From Caballeronia hypogeia (lineage in GTDB: Bacteria > Pseudomonadota > Gammaproteobacteria > Burkholderiales > Burkholderiaceae): DNA of 58,624 nt. Both the position numbers and the translations under genes were made by a program. Below are positions 36,171 to 44,915 of the stretch, in pieces. Position 1 is the stretch's first letter. Each line of letters opens with the position of its first letter. The stretch covers positions 1-58,624 of the forward strand of contig NZ_FCOA02000041.1 of NCBI RefSeq assembly GCF_001544875.2. Reading direction: 5' to 3'. Under the pieces are notes generated by a model. That model made no database searches. It was not told where the DNA came from and was given only the letters and a program-made list of their open reading frames with translations.

Positions 36171-37127
36171 TCAAATAAACATCAACCAGTTCAGCAGGAA
36201 AATATTCGCCACCAGCAACGCCAGCGCGGTCGGCACCTGCACCTTGATCACCGCGTTCTTGTCCGGCAACTCCAGCAATGCGGCCGGCACGATATTGAAG
36301 TTCGCGGCCATCGGCGTCATCAGCGTGCCGCAATAGCCGGAAAACATGCCGATCGCGGCCATCGTCGCGGGGTTGCCGTGGAACACGCCGACCAGAATCG
36401 GCACGCCGACGCCGCCCGTCATCACCGGGAACGCGGCGAAGCCATTGCCCATCACCATCGTGAAGAGCGCCATGCCGAGCACATACACCGCAACCGCGAC
36501 GATCCGGTAGTCCATGTTCACGTAAGCCGTCGTCACGTGCGCGACCGCCTTGCCCACGCCCGCGTCCGAAAACACGAGCCCGAGCATGCCGAGCATCTGC
36601 GGCAGCACGGCCGCCCACGAGAGCGCGTCGATGAGACGCCGCGTTTCGCGCATCGACTGGCCGACGGTATCGCGCGTCATCACGCACGCGATCGCCAGCG
36701 CGATCACGCAGCCGACCCCGAAGCCGATCAGCGTCACGTTCTTCAGCTCGATCAGGGGCACGCCGCCGAACACCAGGTACTTCGCGCCGAGCGTGAGAAT
36801 CACGGTGACGACGGGAATCGTCAGCGCCGGCACGAACAGCTTGTTGCCGAGCCGCACCGCGCTCTGGCGGCGCGTTTCCTCCGAAAGCATCTTCGGCTTC
36901 GCGGCCGTCACGCCGCCGAAGCCCGCGATCAGCGCCATCGCCACGACCAGCACGCCGACGATCGGCACCGGAATCCAGTCACCGATCAGAAAGATCAGCG
37001 CGTAAATCAGCCAGAACACGCCCGCCGTCAGCCGCCGCGGATGCGACTTGTCCGTCAGGATCATGCCCGCGACAACCACCAGCACGATGCCGACAAGATA
37101 AAACAGATAGTTGATCGTGAGCGTCAT
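36171..37127 (-). CDS. DUF979 family membrane protein, putative 5-oxoproline transporter subunit
   Basis: Encodes 318 residues from ATG 37127, overlapping the DUF969 stop by 4 bases; the open frame extends upstream only through DUF969. About nine membrane helices. The family almost always occurs beside DUF969 and 5-oxoprolinase genes, as here, so I infer a two-subunit permease for 5-oxoproline or a related compound. No biochemical proof can be read from the sequence. Confidence 0.85.
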   Translation of the reverse strand: MTLTINYLFYLVGIVLVVVAGMILTDKSHPRRLTAGVFWLIYALIFLIGDWIPVPIVGVLVVAMALIAGFGGVTAAKPKMLSEETRRQSAVRLGNKLFVPALTIPVVTVILTLGAKYLVFGGVPLIELKNVTLIGFGVGCVIALAIACVMTRDTVGQSMRETRRLIDALSWAAVLPQMLGMLGLVFSDAGVGKAVAHVTTAYVNMDYRIVAVAVYVLGMALFTMVMGNGFAAFPVMTGGVGVPILVGVFHGNPATMAAIGMFSGYCGTLMTPMAANFNIVPAALLELPDKNAVIKVQVPTALALLVANIFLLNWLMFI

Positions 37128-37843
37128 GCTTGCTCTCCCGCGACGTTGCGCGTGAGCGCGTCGAGTTCGCGCGCGAGCTGGCGGTCGAGCAGCCAGAGGC
37201 GGAAGCCGTGAATCAGGAACGCGCAGATCGCGGTCGGAATGCCCCACACGGCCACGTGCATCGGCTCCACGACGATGCCCGCTTCCTTGAGGAACGTCGT
37301 CATCAGCACGATCGCGCCGAACGCCACGAAGATGTCCTCGCCGAAGAACAGGCCGACGTTGTCGGTCGCAGCCGAATACGCGCGCAGCTTGTAGCGCACC
37401 GCATCGGACAACTTGCCGTAGCGCGACTCGGTCGCGCCTTCGGCCATCGGCGCGAGCAGCGGGCGCACCATCTGCGGATGGCCGCCGAGCCCTGTCAACC
37501 CGACCGCCGCCGTGATCTCGCGCACGAACAGATAGACGATCAGGAGACGCCCGGCCGTCGCGGCCTTGATGCTCGAAATCCACATCTGCGCGCGCTCGCG
37601 CAGGCCGTGGCGTTCGAGCAGGCCGATCACCGCGAGCGGCAGCAGGATGATGAGCGGAATGTTGCGCGTCTTGAGAAAGCCGCTGCCGATGGCGGTCAAA
37701 ATTCTCTCGACCGGAAAATGCGCCGCGAACGCGGTGATGATCGCCGCCGCCGCGACGATCAGCATCGGATTGAAGCGCAGCACGAAGCCTACGATGATGA
37801 CGGCCACGCCGATAAGCGGCCATAAGTTGACAGGGTTTGCCAT
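37124..37843 (-). CDS. DUF969 family membrane protein, putative 5-oxoproline transporter subunit
   Basis: Encodes 239 residues with GGAG upstream. Hydrophobic, with about six membrane helices and the conserved stretch RNIPLIILLPLAVIGLLERHG and LTGLGGHPQMVRPLLAPM. It pairs with the overlapping DUF979 gene, downstream of pxpBCA in the same direction. Confidence 0.87.
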   Translation of the reverse strand: MANPVNLWPLIGVAVIIVGFVLRFNPMLIVAAAAIITAFAAHFPVERILTAIGSGFLKTRNIPLIILLPLAVIGLLERHGLRERAQMWISSIKAATAGRLLIVYLFVREITAAVGLTGLGGHPQMVRPLLAPMAEGATESRYGKLSDAVRYKLRAYSAATDNVGLFFGEDIFVAFGAIVLMTTFLKEAGIVVEPMHVAVWGIPTAICAFLIHGFRLWLLDRQLARELDALTRNVAGEQA

Positions 37844-37972
37844 TCGATCTCCTGATATGTCGCGCCTTCATTCGGGCGCTTGGTTCGACAACGACGTTGC
37901 AACGCGCGGCTCTGTTGGCCGCTTGCTAAAACGCCCCGGTCGGTCGGGGCGTTCAATCCTTCTACCAGCGCC

Positions 37973-38722
37973 TCAGGCGGCGGCGTGGGCCGCGCGCACT
38001 TCGATGCCCGCATCGGCGAGCGCGTCGCGAATGCGCCGCGCGAATTCCAGCGCGTGCGCGCCGTCGCCATGCAGGCAGATCGTTTGCGCGTTGAGCGGCA
38101 CCCATTCGCCCGACACGGCCTGCACGCGCTGCTCGCGCACCATCGCGAGCGTGCGGTCGAGCACGACGTTCTCGTCGTCGAGCAGGGCGCCCGGCTCCTT
38201 GCGCGGCACGAGCGAACCGTCCGCTCGATAGCCGCGATCCGCGAACACTTCCTCGATCGCGTTCAGCCCCGCGCGCCGCGCCGCTTCGATCAGCCCGCTG
38301 TTCGCCAGCCCGAACACGAGCAGCGACGGATCGAAGTCGCGCACGGCGGAGACGATCGCATCGGCGATGTCGGGGCTGCGCGCCGCCTGGTTGTACAACG
38401 CGCCGTGCGGCTTCACGTGCGCGATGCGCCCGCCTTCCGCCTGCGCGATCGCCGACAGCGCGCCCAGTTGATAAAGCACGCCCGCGTAGATTTCCTCGGG
38501 CGGCAGATCCATTTCCTTGCGGCCGAAGTTCTCGGGATCGTTGAAGCTCGGATGCGCGCCGATCGCGACGCCTTTTTCGACCGCCCAGCGCACGCAATCG
38601 CGCATCGCGGTGGCGCCGCCTGCATGCCAGCCGCACGCGATGTTCGCGGAGCTCACGAGATCGAGCAGCGCTTCATCGGAGCCGCAGCCTTCGCCGAGAT
38701 CGGCATTGAGATCGATTTCCAT
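37973..38722 (-). CDS. pxpA: 5-oxoprolinase subunit A (LamB/YcsF family)
   Basis: Encodes 249 residues. PxpA, with PxpB and PxpC, hydrolyses 5-oxoproline (pyroglutamate) to glutamate at the cost of ATP, clearing a damage product of glutamine and glutamyl peptides. The family start IDLNADLGEGCGSDEALL, the motif ANIACGWHAGG and HVKPHGALYNQAA are all present. It follows pxpC by 79 bp and precedes the DUF969/979 pair. Confidence 0.95.
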   Translation of the reverse strand: MEIDLNADLGEGCGSDEALLDLVSSANIACGWHAGGATAMRDCVRWAVEKGVAIGAHPSFNDPENFGRKEMDLPPEEIYAGVLYQLGALSAIAQAEGGRIAHVKPHGALYNQAARSPDIADAIVSAVRDFDPSLLVFGLANSGLIEAARRAGLNAIEEVFADRGYRADGSLVPRKEPGALLDDENVVLDRTLAMVREQRVQAVSGEWVPLNAQTICLHGDGAHALEFARRIRDALADAGIEVRAAHAAA

Positions 38723-38801
38723 GATGTCTTTCGCAGTCGTTCCGTTGGATGTTGAGTGTGATGCGCCGCGTCGCCGCGCGGCTTGAAGTTCAGGATGAGC
38801 T

Positions 38802-39842
38802 TCAGGAGCCCGCGCGGGCGATGCGTTCCTCGTGCATCGCGATGGCCGTTTCCACCTGGCTCACGTATTGCCGTTCCTCGGCGAGCGCGTGGCGCGCTTC
38901 TTCCGCAGATGTTTCGATGAAGCGCACGCCGCCGTTCAGCCGCACTTGCGCGAGCTTCCACAAATCCGCCCTGATGACAGCGCCGATCTTCGGATAGCCT
39001 CCGGTGGTCTGCGCGTCGCCCATCAGGACGATTGGCTGGCCGTTCGGCGGCACCTGGATCGTGCCGGGCAAAACCGCGTGCGACAGCAGTTCGATCTTCT
39101 CGCGACGCTCCAGCGCCGCGCCCGCGAGACGAAAGCCCATGCGGTTGCTGTTCGGCGTGATGGTCCATTCCTGATTCCAGAAGCCGTCCTGCGCGGCGTC
39201 GCTGAAGCTGCCGTACTCCGGGCCGCGCAGCACGCGGATCGGCACCGCCCACGCGAGGCTCGGCGAATGACGGCCGCGCCGCACAGGCTCATCGACGAGC
39301 ACGAATTTGCACCACGCGGGCGCCTTCACGCCGAACGCGGGTTCCTCCGGCGAAAACGCAATGCCCTTGTGCGGCTGCGGCACGCCGACCGGCAAGCGGT
39401 CGCCGTCGCGCAGCGCGCGTCCGCCGAGGCCGCCGAAGCACGCGCCGAGATCCGTGGAGCGGGAGCCCAGCATCGGCAGGACGTCGATGCCGCCCGCGAT
39501 GCTCACATAGCCGCGCATGCCGCGTTTGGCCGCGCGCAGCGTCAGTTCCTGGCCGGCGCGAACCGGCAGGCTCCACCACGAATAGACGGGCTTGTCGTCG
39601 AGCGTGGCGCCGAAATCCACGCCGGTAATGGCGATGCGCGTCGCGTGCTTGAAGCGCAGCACGGTCGACCCGAACGTCACCTCGATGCCCGCCGCATCCG
39701 GTCGGTTCCCGACGATGCGGTTGCCGATTTCCAGCGACAGCGCATCGAGCGCACCGCCCGAACTCACGCCGAGATGCCGGTAGCCGTGACGCCCCAAATC
39801 CTGCACGGACGTCAGCACGCCCGCGCGAATCACGTCGATCAT
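38802..39842 (-). CDS. pxpC: 5-oxoprolinase subunit C
   Basis: Encodes 346 residues of the biotin-dependent carboxyltransferase/KipA-like family. Conserved features include LTSVQDLGRHGYRHLGVSSGGALD at the N-terminus, NRMGFRLAGAAL and PNGQPIVLMGDAQTTGGYPKIG. It was formerly annotated as allophanate hydrolase subunit 2. It overlaps pxpB by 4 bases. Confidence 0.95.
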   Translation of the reverse strand: MIDVIRAGVLTSVQDLGRHGYRHLGVSSGGALDALSLEIGNRIVGNRPDAAGIEVTFGSTVLRFKHATRIAITGVDFGATLDDKPVYSWWSLPVRAGQELTLRAAKRGMRGYVSIAGGIDVLPMLGSRSTDLGACFGGLGGRALRDGDRLPVGVPQPHKGIAFSPEEPAFGVKAPAWCKFVLVDEPVRRGRHSPSLAWAVPIRVLRGPEYGSFSDAAQDGFWNQEWTITPNSNRMGFRLAGAALERREKIELLSHAVLPGTIQVPPNGQPIVLMGDAQTTGGYPKIGAVIRADLWKLAQVRLNGGVRFIETSAEEARHALAEERQYVSQVETAIAMHEERIARAGS

Positions 39843-40492
39843 GCGCGCACCTCCAGCGCTGTGAAGCGCACGCGGTCGCCGGGCTGCATCAGCGTCGGCG
39901 GATTTCTGGCCGGATCGAACAGTTTCAGCTCGGTGCGCCCGAGCAGTTGCCAGCCGCCCGGCGACGCCGCCGGATAGATGCCCGTCTGCGCCCCGCCGAT
40001 ACCCACCGATCCGGCCGGCACTTCGAGCCGCGGCTCGGCGCGGCGCGGCATGGCGAGCGCGGCGTCTAGTCCGCCGAGATAGGCGAAGCCGGGCTGAAAG
40101 CCCAGGAAGAACACGATGTACTCGGCCTGCGTGTGGCGCTTCACCACTTCGTCGACGGAAAGCCCGGCGTGCTTCGCGAGCGCGGCGAGGTCGGGGCCGT
40201 CGGCGCCGCCGTAGCGCACCGGAATCTCGATTTCGGCGCTGTCCATGTCGACGGCCTCGGCGGCGTCCCAGCCGCTCTCCAGTTGCGCGGCGAGCGTCTC
40301 ATACTCCGCTTCGAGCGGATCGAACACGATCGTCAGATTGTTCATGCCGGGCACGACTTCGACGACGTGCGGCATGAGGCGCGCGTGCTCCGTCAGCGCC
40401 CAGATGCGGCGCTGGCAGTCGAGGGTGGCGGGCGGCGCGGCGTCGAGCACGAGCGCGGAGTCGCCCAACGAATGTATGCGTGGTCTTGTCAT
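39839..40492 (-). CDS. pxpB: 5-oxoprolinase subunit B
   Basis: Encodes 217 residues from ATG 40492, with AGAGG close upstream; a GTG at 40513 would add seven residues. KipI-like/allophanate hydrolase subunit 1 family, with GDSALVLDAA at the start, VVPGMNNLTIVFDP, the catalytic-region FFLGFQPGFAYLGGLD, and GSVGIGGAQTGIYPAASPGG. First gene of the minus-strand operon pxpB-pxpC-pxpA-DUF969-DUF979, divergent from a MarR-like regulator. Confidence 0.95.
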   Translation of the reverse strand: MTRPRIHSLGDSALVLDAAPPATLDCQRRIWALTEHARLMPHVVEVVPGMNNLTIVFDPLEAEYETLAAQLESGWDAAEAVDMDSAEIEIPVRYGGADGPDLAALAKHAGLSVDEVVKRHTQAEYIVFFLGFQPGFAYLGGLDAALAMPRRAEPRLEVPAGSVGIGGAQTGIYPAASPGGWQLLGRTELKLFDPARNPPTLMQPGDRVRFTALEVRA

Positions 40493-40563
40493 GCCTCTGA
40501 TTGCCTTTTGCACGAAGCGAAATTTTCACCGGTCCGGCGATCTTCGCCTCGTCGCAGGATGTT

Positions 40564-40596
40564 ACATTGTCAATAAATTATCAAGAAATTATCAAT
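40564..40596. promoter_or_regulatory. Three 11-bp phased repeats in the pxpB / marR control region
   Basis: ACATTGTCAAT, AAATTATCAAG and AAATTATCAAT follow one another without gaps (40564-40574, 40575-40585, 40586-40596), so they repeat on one helical face. A plus-strand promoter is embedded: TTGTCA (40567-40572), 17-nt spacer, TATCAA (40590-40595). An AT-rich operator in this GC-rich genome suggests autoregulation by the neighbouring MarR-like protein or control of pxpB. Confidence 0.55.
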
Positions 40597-40678
40597 ACGA
40601 GTTTTCTCCGAGGTCCCTGCGGCGTGCGTCGAAAAGACGTTGCGCTACACTCCAACGCACTTCTCACTGGTCAAACCC

Positions 40679-41191
40679 ATGGCGCGCCATCCCACCAAGA
40701 TTGTCTCGTCCGAGCATCTCGTCTCCGAAACCAGCGCGGAACTGTCGGAGTTCGAGTACGGCCTGATCATGGCGGGCAATGCGTTCAATCGCTGGATGGT
40801 GCGCTGCATGTCGGCGGCGGGCGCGAAGGACATGACGGCGGTGGAAGTGTCGCTGCTGCATCACGTGAGCCATCGCGACCGCAAGAAGAAGCTCGCCGAC
40901 ATCTGCTTCGTGCTGAACATCGAGGACACGCACGTTGCTACGTATGCGTTGAAAAAACTCGTCGCTCGCGGCTATTTGAAGAGCGAGAAGACGGGCAAGG
41001 AAGCTTTCTTTTCCGCGACGCCGGCGGGGCGCGAGTTGTGCGGCAAGTATCGCGAGGTGCGCGAGGCGTGCCTGATCGCGACCCTGCGCGAAAGCGGCCT
41101 GACCAACGAGCAGATCGGCGAGGCCGCGCAATTGATGCGCAATGCCTCCGGTCTCTACGATACCGCCGCGCGCGCCGCGGCCTCGCTTTAA
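40679..41191 (+). CDS. MarR-like winged-helix transcriptional regulator
   Basis: Encodes 170 residues from ATG 40679. The central winged helix (MTAVEVSLLHHVSHRDRKKK, then LADICFVLNIEDTHVATYALKKLVARGYL) identifies a MarR-type DNA-binding protein; the C-terminal helices (REACLIATLRESGLTNEQIGE) would form the dimer interface. Divergent from the 5-oxoprolinase operon, across an AT-rich region with three phased repeats, so I infer that it regulates pxpBCA and itself. It is convergent with the 5-formyl-THF ligase gene, the stops overlapping by 4 bases. Confidence 0.8.
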   Translation: MARHPTKIVSSEHLVSETSAELSEFEYGLIMAGNAFNRWMVRCMSAAGAKDMTAVEVSLLHHVSHRDRKKKLADICFVLNIEDTHVATYALKKLVARGYLKSEKTGKEAFFSATPAGRELCGKYREVREACLIATLRESGLTNEQIGEAAQLMRNASGLYDTAARAAASL

Positions 41192-41829
41192 TAGATAGCC
41201 GATTCGGTGATCACCGCATCGAGCGGCATGTCGTGCGCCTCGCGCGGCAGCGCGCCGCACTTGCCCGATTCGTACGCGATTCCGATCGTCACCGGCCTTG
41301 CGTCGTTCGGCCACGCGGCGAGCGTGCGATCGTAGTATCCGCCGCCATAGCCCAGCCGATACCGCGCCGCATCGAAACCCACGCACGGAATCAGCAGCAA
41401 CTCCGGCACCACGACGTTTTCTTCAGCGGGCACCGGAATCCGGTAACGGCCTTCCTTCATCGGTGTGTCCGCGCGCCATGCGTGGAACACCATCGGCGCG
41501 TGCGGTTTCACGACGATCGGCAGCGCGCCGCCGCGCGTGGCGTCGGCGGCGAGCCAGCGCGACATTGCAGCGCGCGCGTCGAACTCGCCCGCGACAGGCC
41601 AGTACAGGCCGACGCAACGCGCATCGTGCCGCGCGAGCACTTCCTGAATCCGCGCGGCGAGCGCTTCGTTTTTCGCGGTCTGCGCGGGTTGTTCGCTCTG
41701 CGCTTCCCGCGTCGCGAGAAGCGTTGCGCGCAAGGCGCTTTTTGGCTCGCTTTTCGACTCACGCCGGGGTTCGTCGCAAACGTTGCGTGCTATGCTTTCC
41801 TCCGATCTCAGGCCACGGTTCAAGACCAT
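41188..41829 (-). CDS. 5-formyltetrahydrofolate cyclo-ligase
   Basis: Encodes 213 residues if ATG 41829 is used. The enzyme converts 5-formyl-THF to 5,10-methenyl-THF using ATP. The family pattern is clear: KSALRATLLATRE at the start of the fold, VGLYWPVAGEFD, and the C-terminal signature GFDAARYRLGYGGGYYDRTL. About 28 residues precede the conserved start, and a plus-strand promoter for the transglycosylase gene lies inside this segment, so the true start may be a downstream GTG or TTG. It is divergent from the lytic transglycosylase with 19 bp between annotated starts. Confidence 0.9.
   Translation of the reverse strand: MVLNRGLRSEESIARNVCDEPRRESKSEPKSALRATLLATREAQSEQPAQTAKNEALAARIQEVLARHDARCVGLYWPVAGEFDARAAMSRWLAADATRGGALPIVVKPHAPMVFHAWRADTPMKEGRYRIPVPAEENVVVPELLLIPCVGFDAARYRLGYGGGYYDRTLAAWPNDARPVTIGIAYESGKCGALPREAHDMPLDAVITESAIY
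41788..41796 (+). promoter_or_regulatory. Extended -10 promoter for the lytic transglycosylase gene
   Basis: TGC-TATGCT (41788-41796) matches the extended -10 pattern, with TTCGTC as a possible -35 at 41770. It lies inside the predicted 5' end of the opposite-strand 5-formyl-THF cyclo-ligase. Confidence 0.4.
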
Positions 41830-41848
41830 TCGCGCTCCAGAAATAAAG

Positions 41849-43816
41849 ATGTCAAAACGCCTCAAACGAGTATATCTCGCAGTCGGCGCAGCCCTTGCCG
41901 CGGCGACGCTAGTCGCCTGCGGAACGGCTTCCGCCGTTCGGCCCGACGCCGACTTCTCTCCCGGCTCCGACGACCGCATCTTCATGCAGTTGCGCGACGC
42001 CGCACGCGCCAACGACGCCGGCAAGGCCGCCATGCTCGCCGCGCAGATTCCAAATTACCCGGCGCCGAGTTATCTCGAATACTTCACGCTCAAGCCGCAG
42101 CTCTTCGATTCGCAGGGCCACGCGCGCATCGACGCGCCCGACGCGCCGGTGCTGTCGTTCCTGCAGCGCTACGACGGCCAGGCGATCGCCGACCGCATGC
42201 GCAACGACTATTTGGTCGTTCTCGGCAGCCGTCACGACTGGAAGAACTTCGAGCAGCAATATCCCCGTTTCGTTCTCAACGACGACACGCAGGTTAAGTG
42301 CTACGCGCTCGAAGCCCGCATGTCGCGCGGCGAAAACGTGGCCGACGCGGCGCGGGCGCTGCTCGTCGAGCCGAAATGGTACGGCGACGGCTGCGTCGAT
42401 CTGATCGGCGCGCTGGCCGAATCCGGCCAGTTCACCAGCGACGACATCTGGCAACAAATCCGCCTCGCTTACGAGCAGAACTACACGACGACCGGCTCGA
42501 ACATCGTCGAGGCGCTCGGTCAGGAAAAGCCGAAGGACACGCTGCTCGACGACGCCGTCAACAAGCCGCCGCTGTATCTCGCGCGCGGCGTCATGCCGAA
42601 CACGCCGGCGCATCAGCTGACCTTGCTCGCGATCACGCGCATGGCCCGCAACGACCCGGCCATGGCGGCGGCAACGTTCAGCTCCGTCGCGCCGAGCCTG
42701 ACGCCCGCCGAGCGCGCGATCGGCTGGGGCACCATCGGCTATCAGGCCGCGATCAAGCGCATGCCGTCGGCGGCGGACTGGTATCGGCTTTCGGCGAACG
42801 CGCAATTGTCGAACCCGGCCTATGAATGGCGCACCCGCAGCGCGCTGCTCGTCGGCGACTGGAACATGGTGCGCTGGTCCATCGAACAGATGCCGCCCAC
42901 GCTGCGCAGCCAGCCGGCGTGGGTCTACTGGCACGGGCGCGCGGTGAAGCAGGCGGGCGACACGGCGACGGCGAACCAGGAATTCCAGAGCATCGCGGAT
43001 CAGTACAACTTCTACGGTCAGCTCGCGCTGGAAGAGCTCGGCCAGAAGATCAGCGTGCCGCCGCGCACCACCGTGTCCGACGAGGAAATCGCGCAGATGC
43101 AGTCGGTGCCGGGCTTCGCGCTGTCGCAGCGTTTCTACGCGCTGAACATGCGTCTCGAAGGCAACCGCGAATGGAACTGGCCGCTGCGGACCATGACCGA
43201 CCGTCAGTTGATCGCGGCCGCGCAATACGCGAAACGCATCGAGCTGTTCGACCGTACCGTGAACACAGCCGACAAGACGAAGGTGGAGCACGATTTCTCG
43301 TTGCGCTATCTGTCGCCGTTCCGCGACATCGTCGAGCGCGATGCGCAGAACACCGGTCTCGATATCGAATGGGCATACGGTCTGATCCGCCAGGAGTCGC
43401 GCTTCATCATCAACGCGCGTTCGGAAGTCGGCGCGGGCGGCCTCATGCAGTTGATGCCCGGCACGGCGCAGCTCGTCGCGAAGAAAATCGGCATGGGTCC
43501 GGTGTCGCGCGCGCAGATGAACGACATCAACACCAATATCCTGCTCGGCACGAATTACCTGTCGATGATCTACAATCAATTCGACAACTCGCCCGTGCTC
43601 GCCACCGCCGGCTACAACGCCGGGCCGGGCCGGCCGCGTCAGTGGCGGCAGGATTTGCGCGCGCCCGTGGAGGGCGCGATTTTTGCTGAAACCATCCCGT
43701 TCACCGAGACTCGCGATTACGTGAAGAACGTGCTGTCGAACACCGTCTACTACGCGGCATTGTTCGAAGGCCGTCCGCAGTCGTTGAAGGCGCGTCTGGG
43801 CTATATCGCTCCCTGA
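41849..43816 (+). CDS. Soluble lytic murein transglycosylase (Slt70-like), lipoprotein
   Basis: Encodes 655 residues. A signal peptide ending in a lipobox (LVAC at about residue 24) predicts a lipoprotein, unlike periplasmic E. coli Slt70. A long alpha-superhelical region (about 40-480) is followed by the GEWL-like catalytic domain, with the catalytic glutamate in LIRQESRF at residue 516, then GAGGLMQLMPGTAQ and TAGYNAGPGRPRQWR. It cleaves the MurNAc-GlcNAc bond of peptidoglycan to form 1,6-anhydroMurNAc products, for turnover and insertion of envelope machines. Confidence 0.92.
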   Translation: MSKRLKRVYLAVGAALAAATLVACGTASAVRPDADFSPGSDDRIFMQLRDAARANDAGKAAMLAAQIPNYPAPSYLEYFTLKPQLFDSQGHARIDAPDAPVLSFLQRYDGQAIADRMRNDYLVVLGSRHDWKNFEQQYPRFVLNDDTQVKCYALEARMSRGENVADAARALLVEPKWYGDGCVDLIGALAESGQFTSDDIWQQIRLAYEQNYTTTGSNIVEALGQEKPKDTLLDDAVNKPPLYLARGVMPNTPAHQLTLLAITRMARNDPAMAAATFSSVAPSLTPAERAIGWGTIGYQAAIKRMPSAADWYRLSANAQLSNPAYEWRTRSALLVGDWNMVRWSIEQMPPTLRSQPAWVYWHGRAVKQAGDTATANQEFQSIADQYNFYGQLALEELGQKISVPPRTTVSDEEIAQMQSVPGFALSQRFYALNMRLEGNREWNWPLRTMTDRQLIAAAQYAKRIELFDRTVNTADKTKVEHDFSLRYLSPFRDIVERDAQNTGLDIEWAYGLIRQESRFIINARSEVGAGGLMQLMPGTAQLVAKKIGMGPVSRAQMNDINTNILLGTNYLSMIYNQFDNSPVLATAGYNAGPGRPRQWRQDLRAPVEGAIFAETIPFTETRDYVKNVLSNTVYYAALFEGRPQSLKARLGYIAP

Positions 43817-43838
43817 CGTTGCACCGAAGCGAACCTCA

Positions 43839-43876
43839 CGCCCGCGCGTCGAATAAAAAGACGCGCGGGCGTTTTC
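43839..43876 (+). terminator. Intrinsic terminator after the lytic transglycosylase
   Basis: CGCCCGCGCGTC (43839-43850) and GACGCGCGGGCG (43860-43871) form a perfect 12-bp stem around GAATAAAAA, followed by TTTTC. Confidence 0.9.
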
Positions 43877-43940
43877 ATTTCCGGCCCGCCGTTCCGGATT
43901 CAAGCCGCATCCGTCAAGGCCGCGACCCAAGAGGCGAACT

Positions 43941-44897
43941 ATGCGACACCAACATGTAGCGCTGATCGGCGGTTCGGGATTCATCGGCGGTCATCTCGTC
44001 AATGCGCTCGTCGATCTCGGCAAGAAGGTGCGAGTCGCGACGCGGCGGCGCGTGAACGCCGCGCATCTCACGCTCTTGCCCGTCGATGTGATCGAAACCG
44101 ACGTGCACGACCCGGCGCAACTCGCCGCGTTCATCGAGCAGAGCGACGCGGTCATCAATCTCGTCGGCATTCTGCAGGGGCGGCGCGACGATCCATACGG
44201 GCCGGAGTTCGCGAAGGCGCATGTGGAACTGCCGCACAAGATCGCGGCCGCCTGCGAGGCGAAGGGCGTGCGGCGTCTCCTGCACATGAGCGCGATCGGC
44301 GCGGATCCGGCGGGTCCGAGCATGTATCTGCGCTCGAAGGGCGATGGCGAGAAGATCGTGCGCGAATCCGGTCTCGACTGGACCATCTTCCGCAGCTCGG
44401 TCGTGTTCGGCCCCGAGGACAATCTGCTCAACCAGTTCGCGTTTCTGGAGCGCCTGTTTCCGGTGATTCCGCTCGCGTGCGCCGATGCGCAGTTCCAGCC
44501 GGTGTTCGTCGGCGACGTGGCCAAGGCGATGGTCAACGTGCTCGACCTCGATGCCGCGAACCGACACGTCTACGAGCTAGCGGGCCCGGGCGTCTATACG
44601 CTCGCGGAACTGGTGCGCTTCGCGGGCGCGACCATCGGCAAGCATGCGCGCATCGTCAAGCTGCCGGAGAGCCTCGGACGCCTGCAGGCGATGACCATGG
44701 AAATGGTGCCCGGGCAGCCGATCATCTCGCGCGACAATCTCGATTCCATGAAAACGCCGAGCATCGCGAGCGGGCCGCTTGCGCCGGAACTGGGCATCGA
44801 CGAGCCGGCGAGCATCGAGGCCATCGCGCCGCTGTATCTGACGGGCGACTCGTCGCGTTCGCGCTTCAACGCTTTTCGCGCCACGGCGCATCGTTAA
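43941..44897 (+). CDS. NAD(P)-binding epimerase-like protein (complex I NDUFA9-like)
   Basis: Encodes 318 residues of the extended short-chain dehydrogenase/NmrA type. The N-terminal nucleotide-binding loop is LIGGSGFIGGHLV, followed by DAVINLVGILQG and a C-terminal region (YELAGPGVYTLAELVRFA) typical of bacterial proteins related to NDUFA9 of mitochondrial complex I. The substrate is unknown. It sits upstream of GST and cca in the same direction, 18 bp before GST. Confidence 0.82.
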   Translation: MRHQHVALIGGSGFIGGHLVNALVDLGKKVRVATRRRVNAAHLTLLPVDVIETDVHDPAQLAAFIEQSDAVINLVGILQGRRDDPYGPEFAKAHVELPHKIAAACEAKGVRRLLHMSAIGADPAGPSMYLRSKGDGEKIVRESGLDWTIFRSSVVFGPEDNLLNQFAFLERLFPVIPLACADAQFQPVFVGDVAKAMVNVLDLDAANRHVYELAGPGVYTLAELVRFAGATIGKHARIVKLPESLGRLQAMTMEMVPGQPIISRDNLDSMKTPSIASGPLAPELGIDEPASIEAIAPLYLTGDSSRSRFNAFRATAHR

Positions 44898-44915
44898 TCT
44901 TCATTTTCTGATCGC

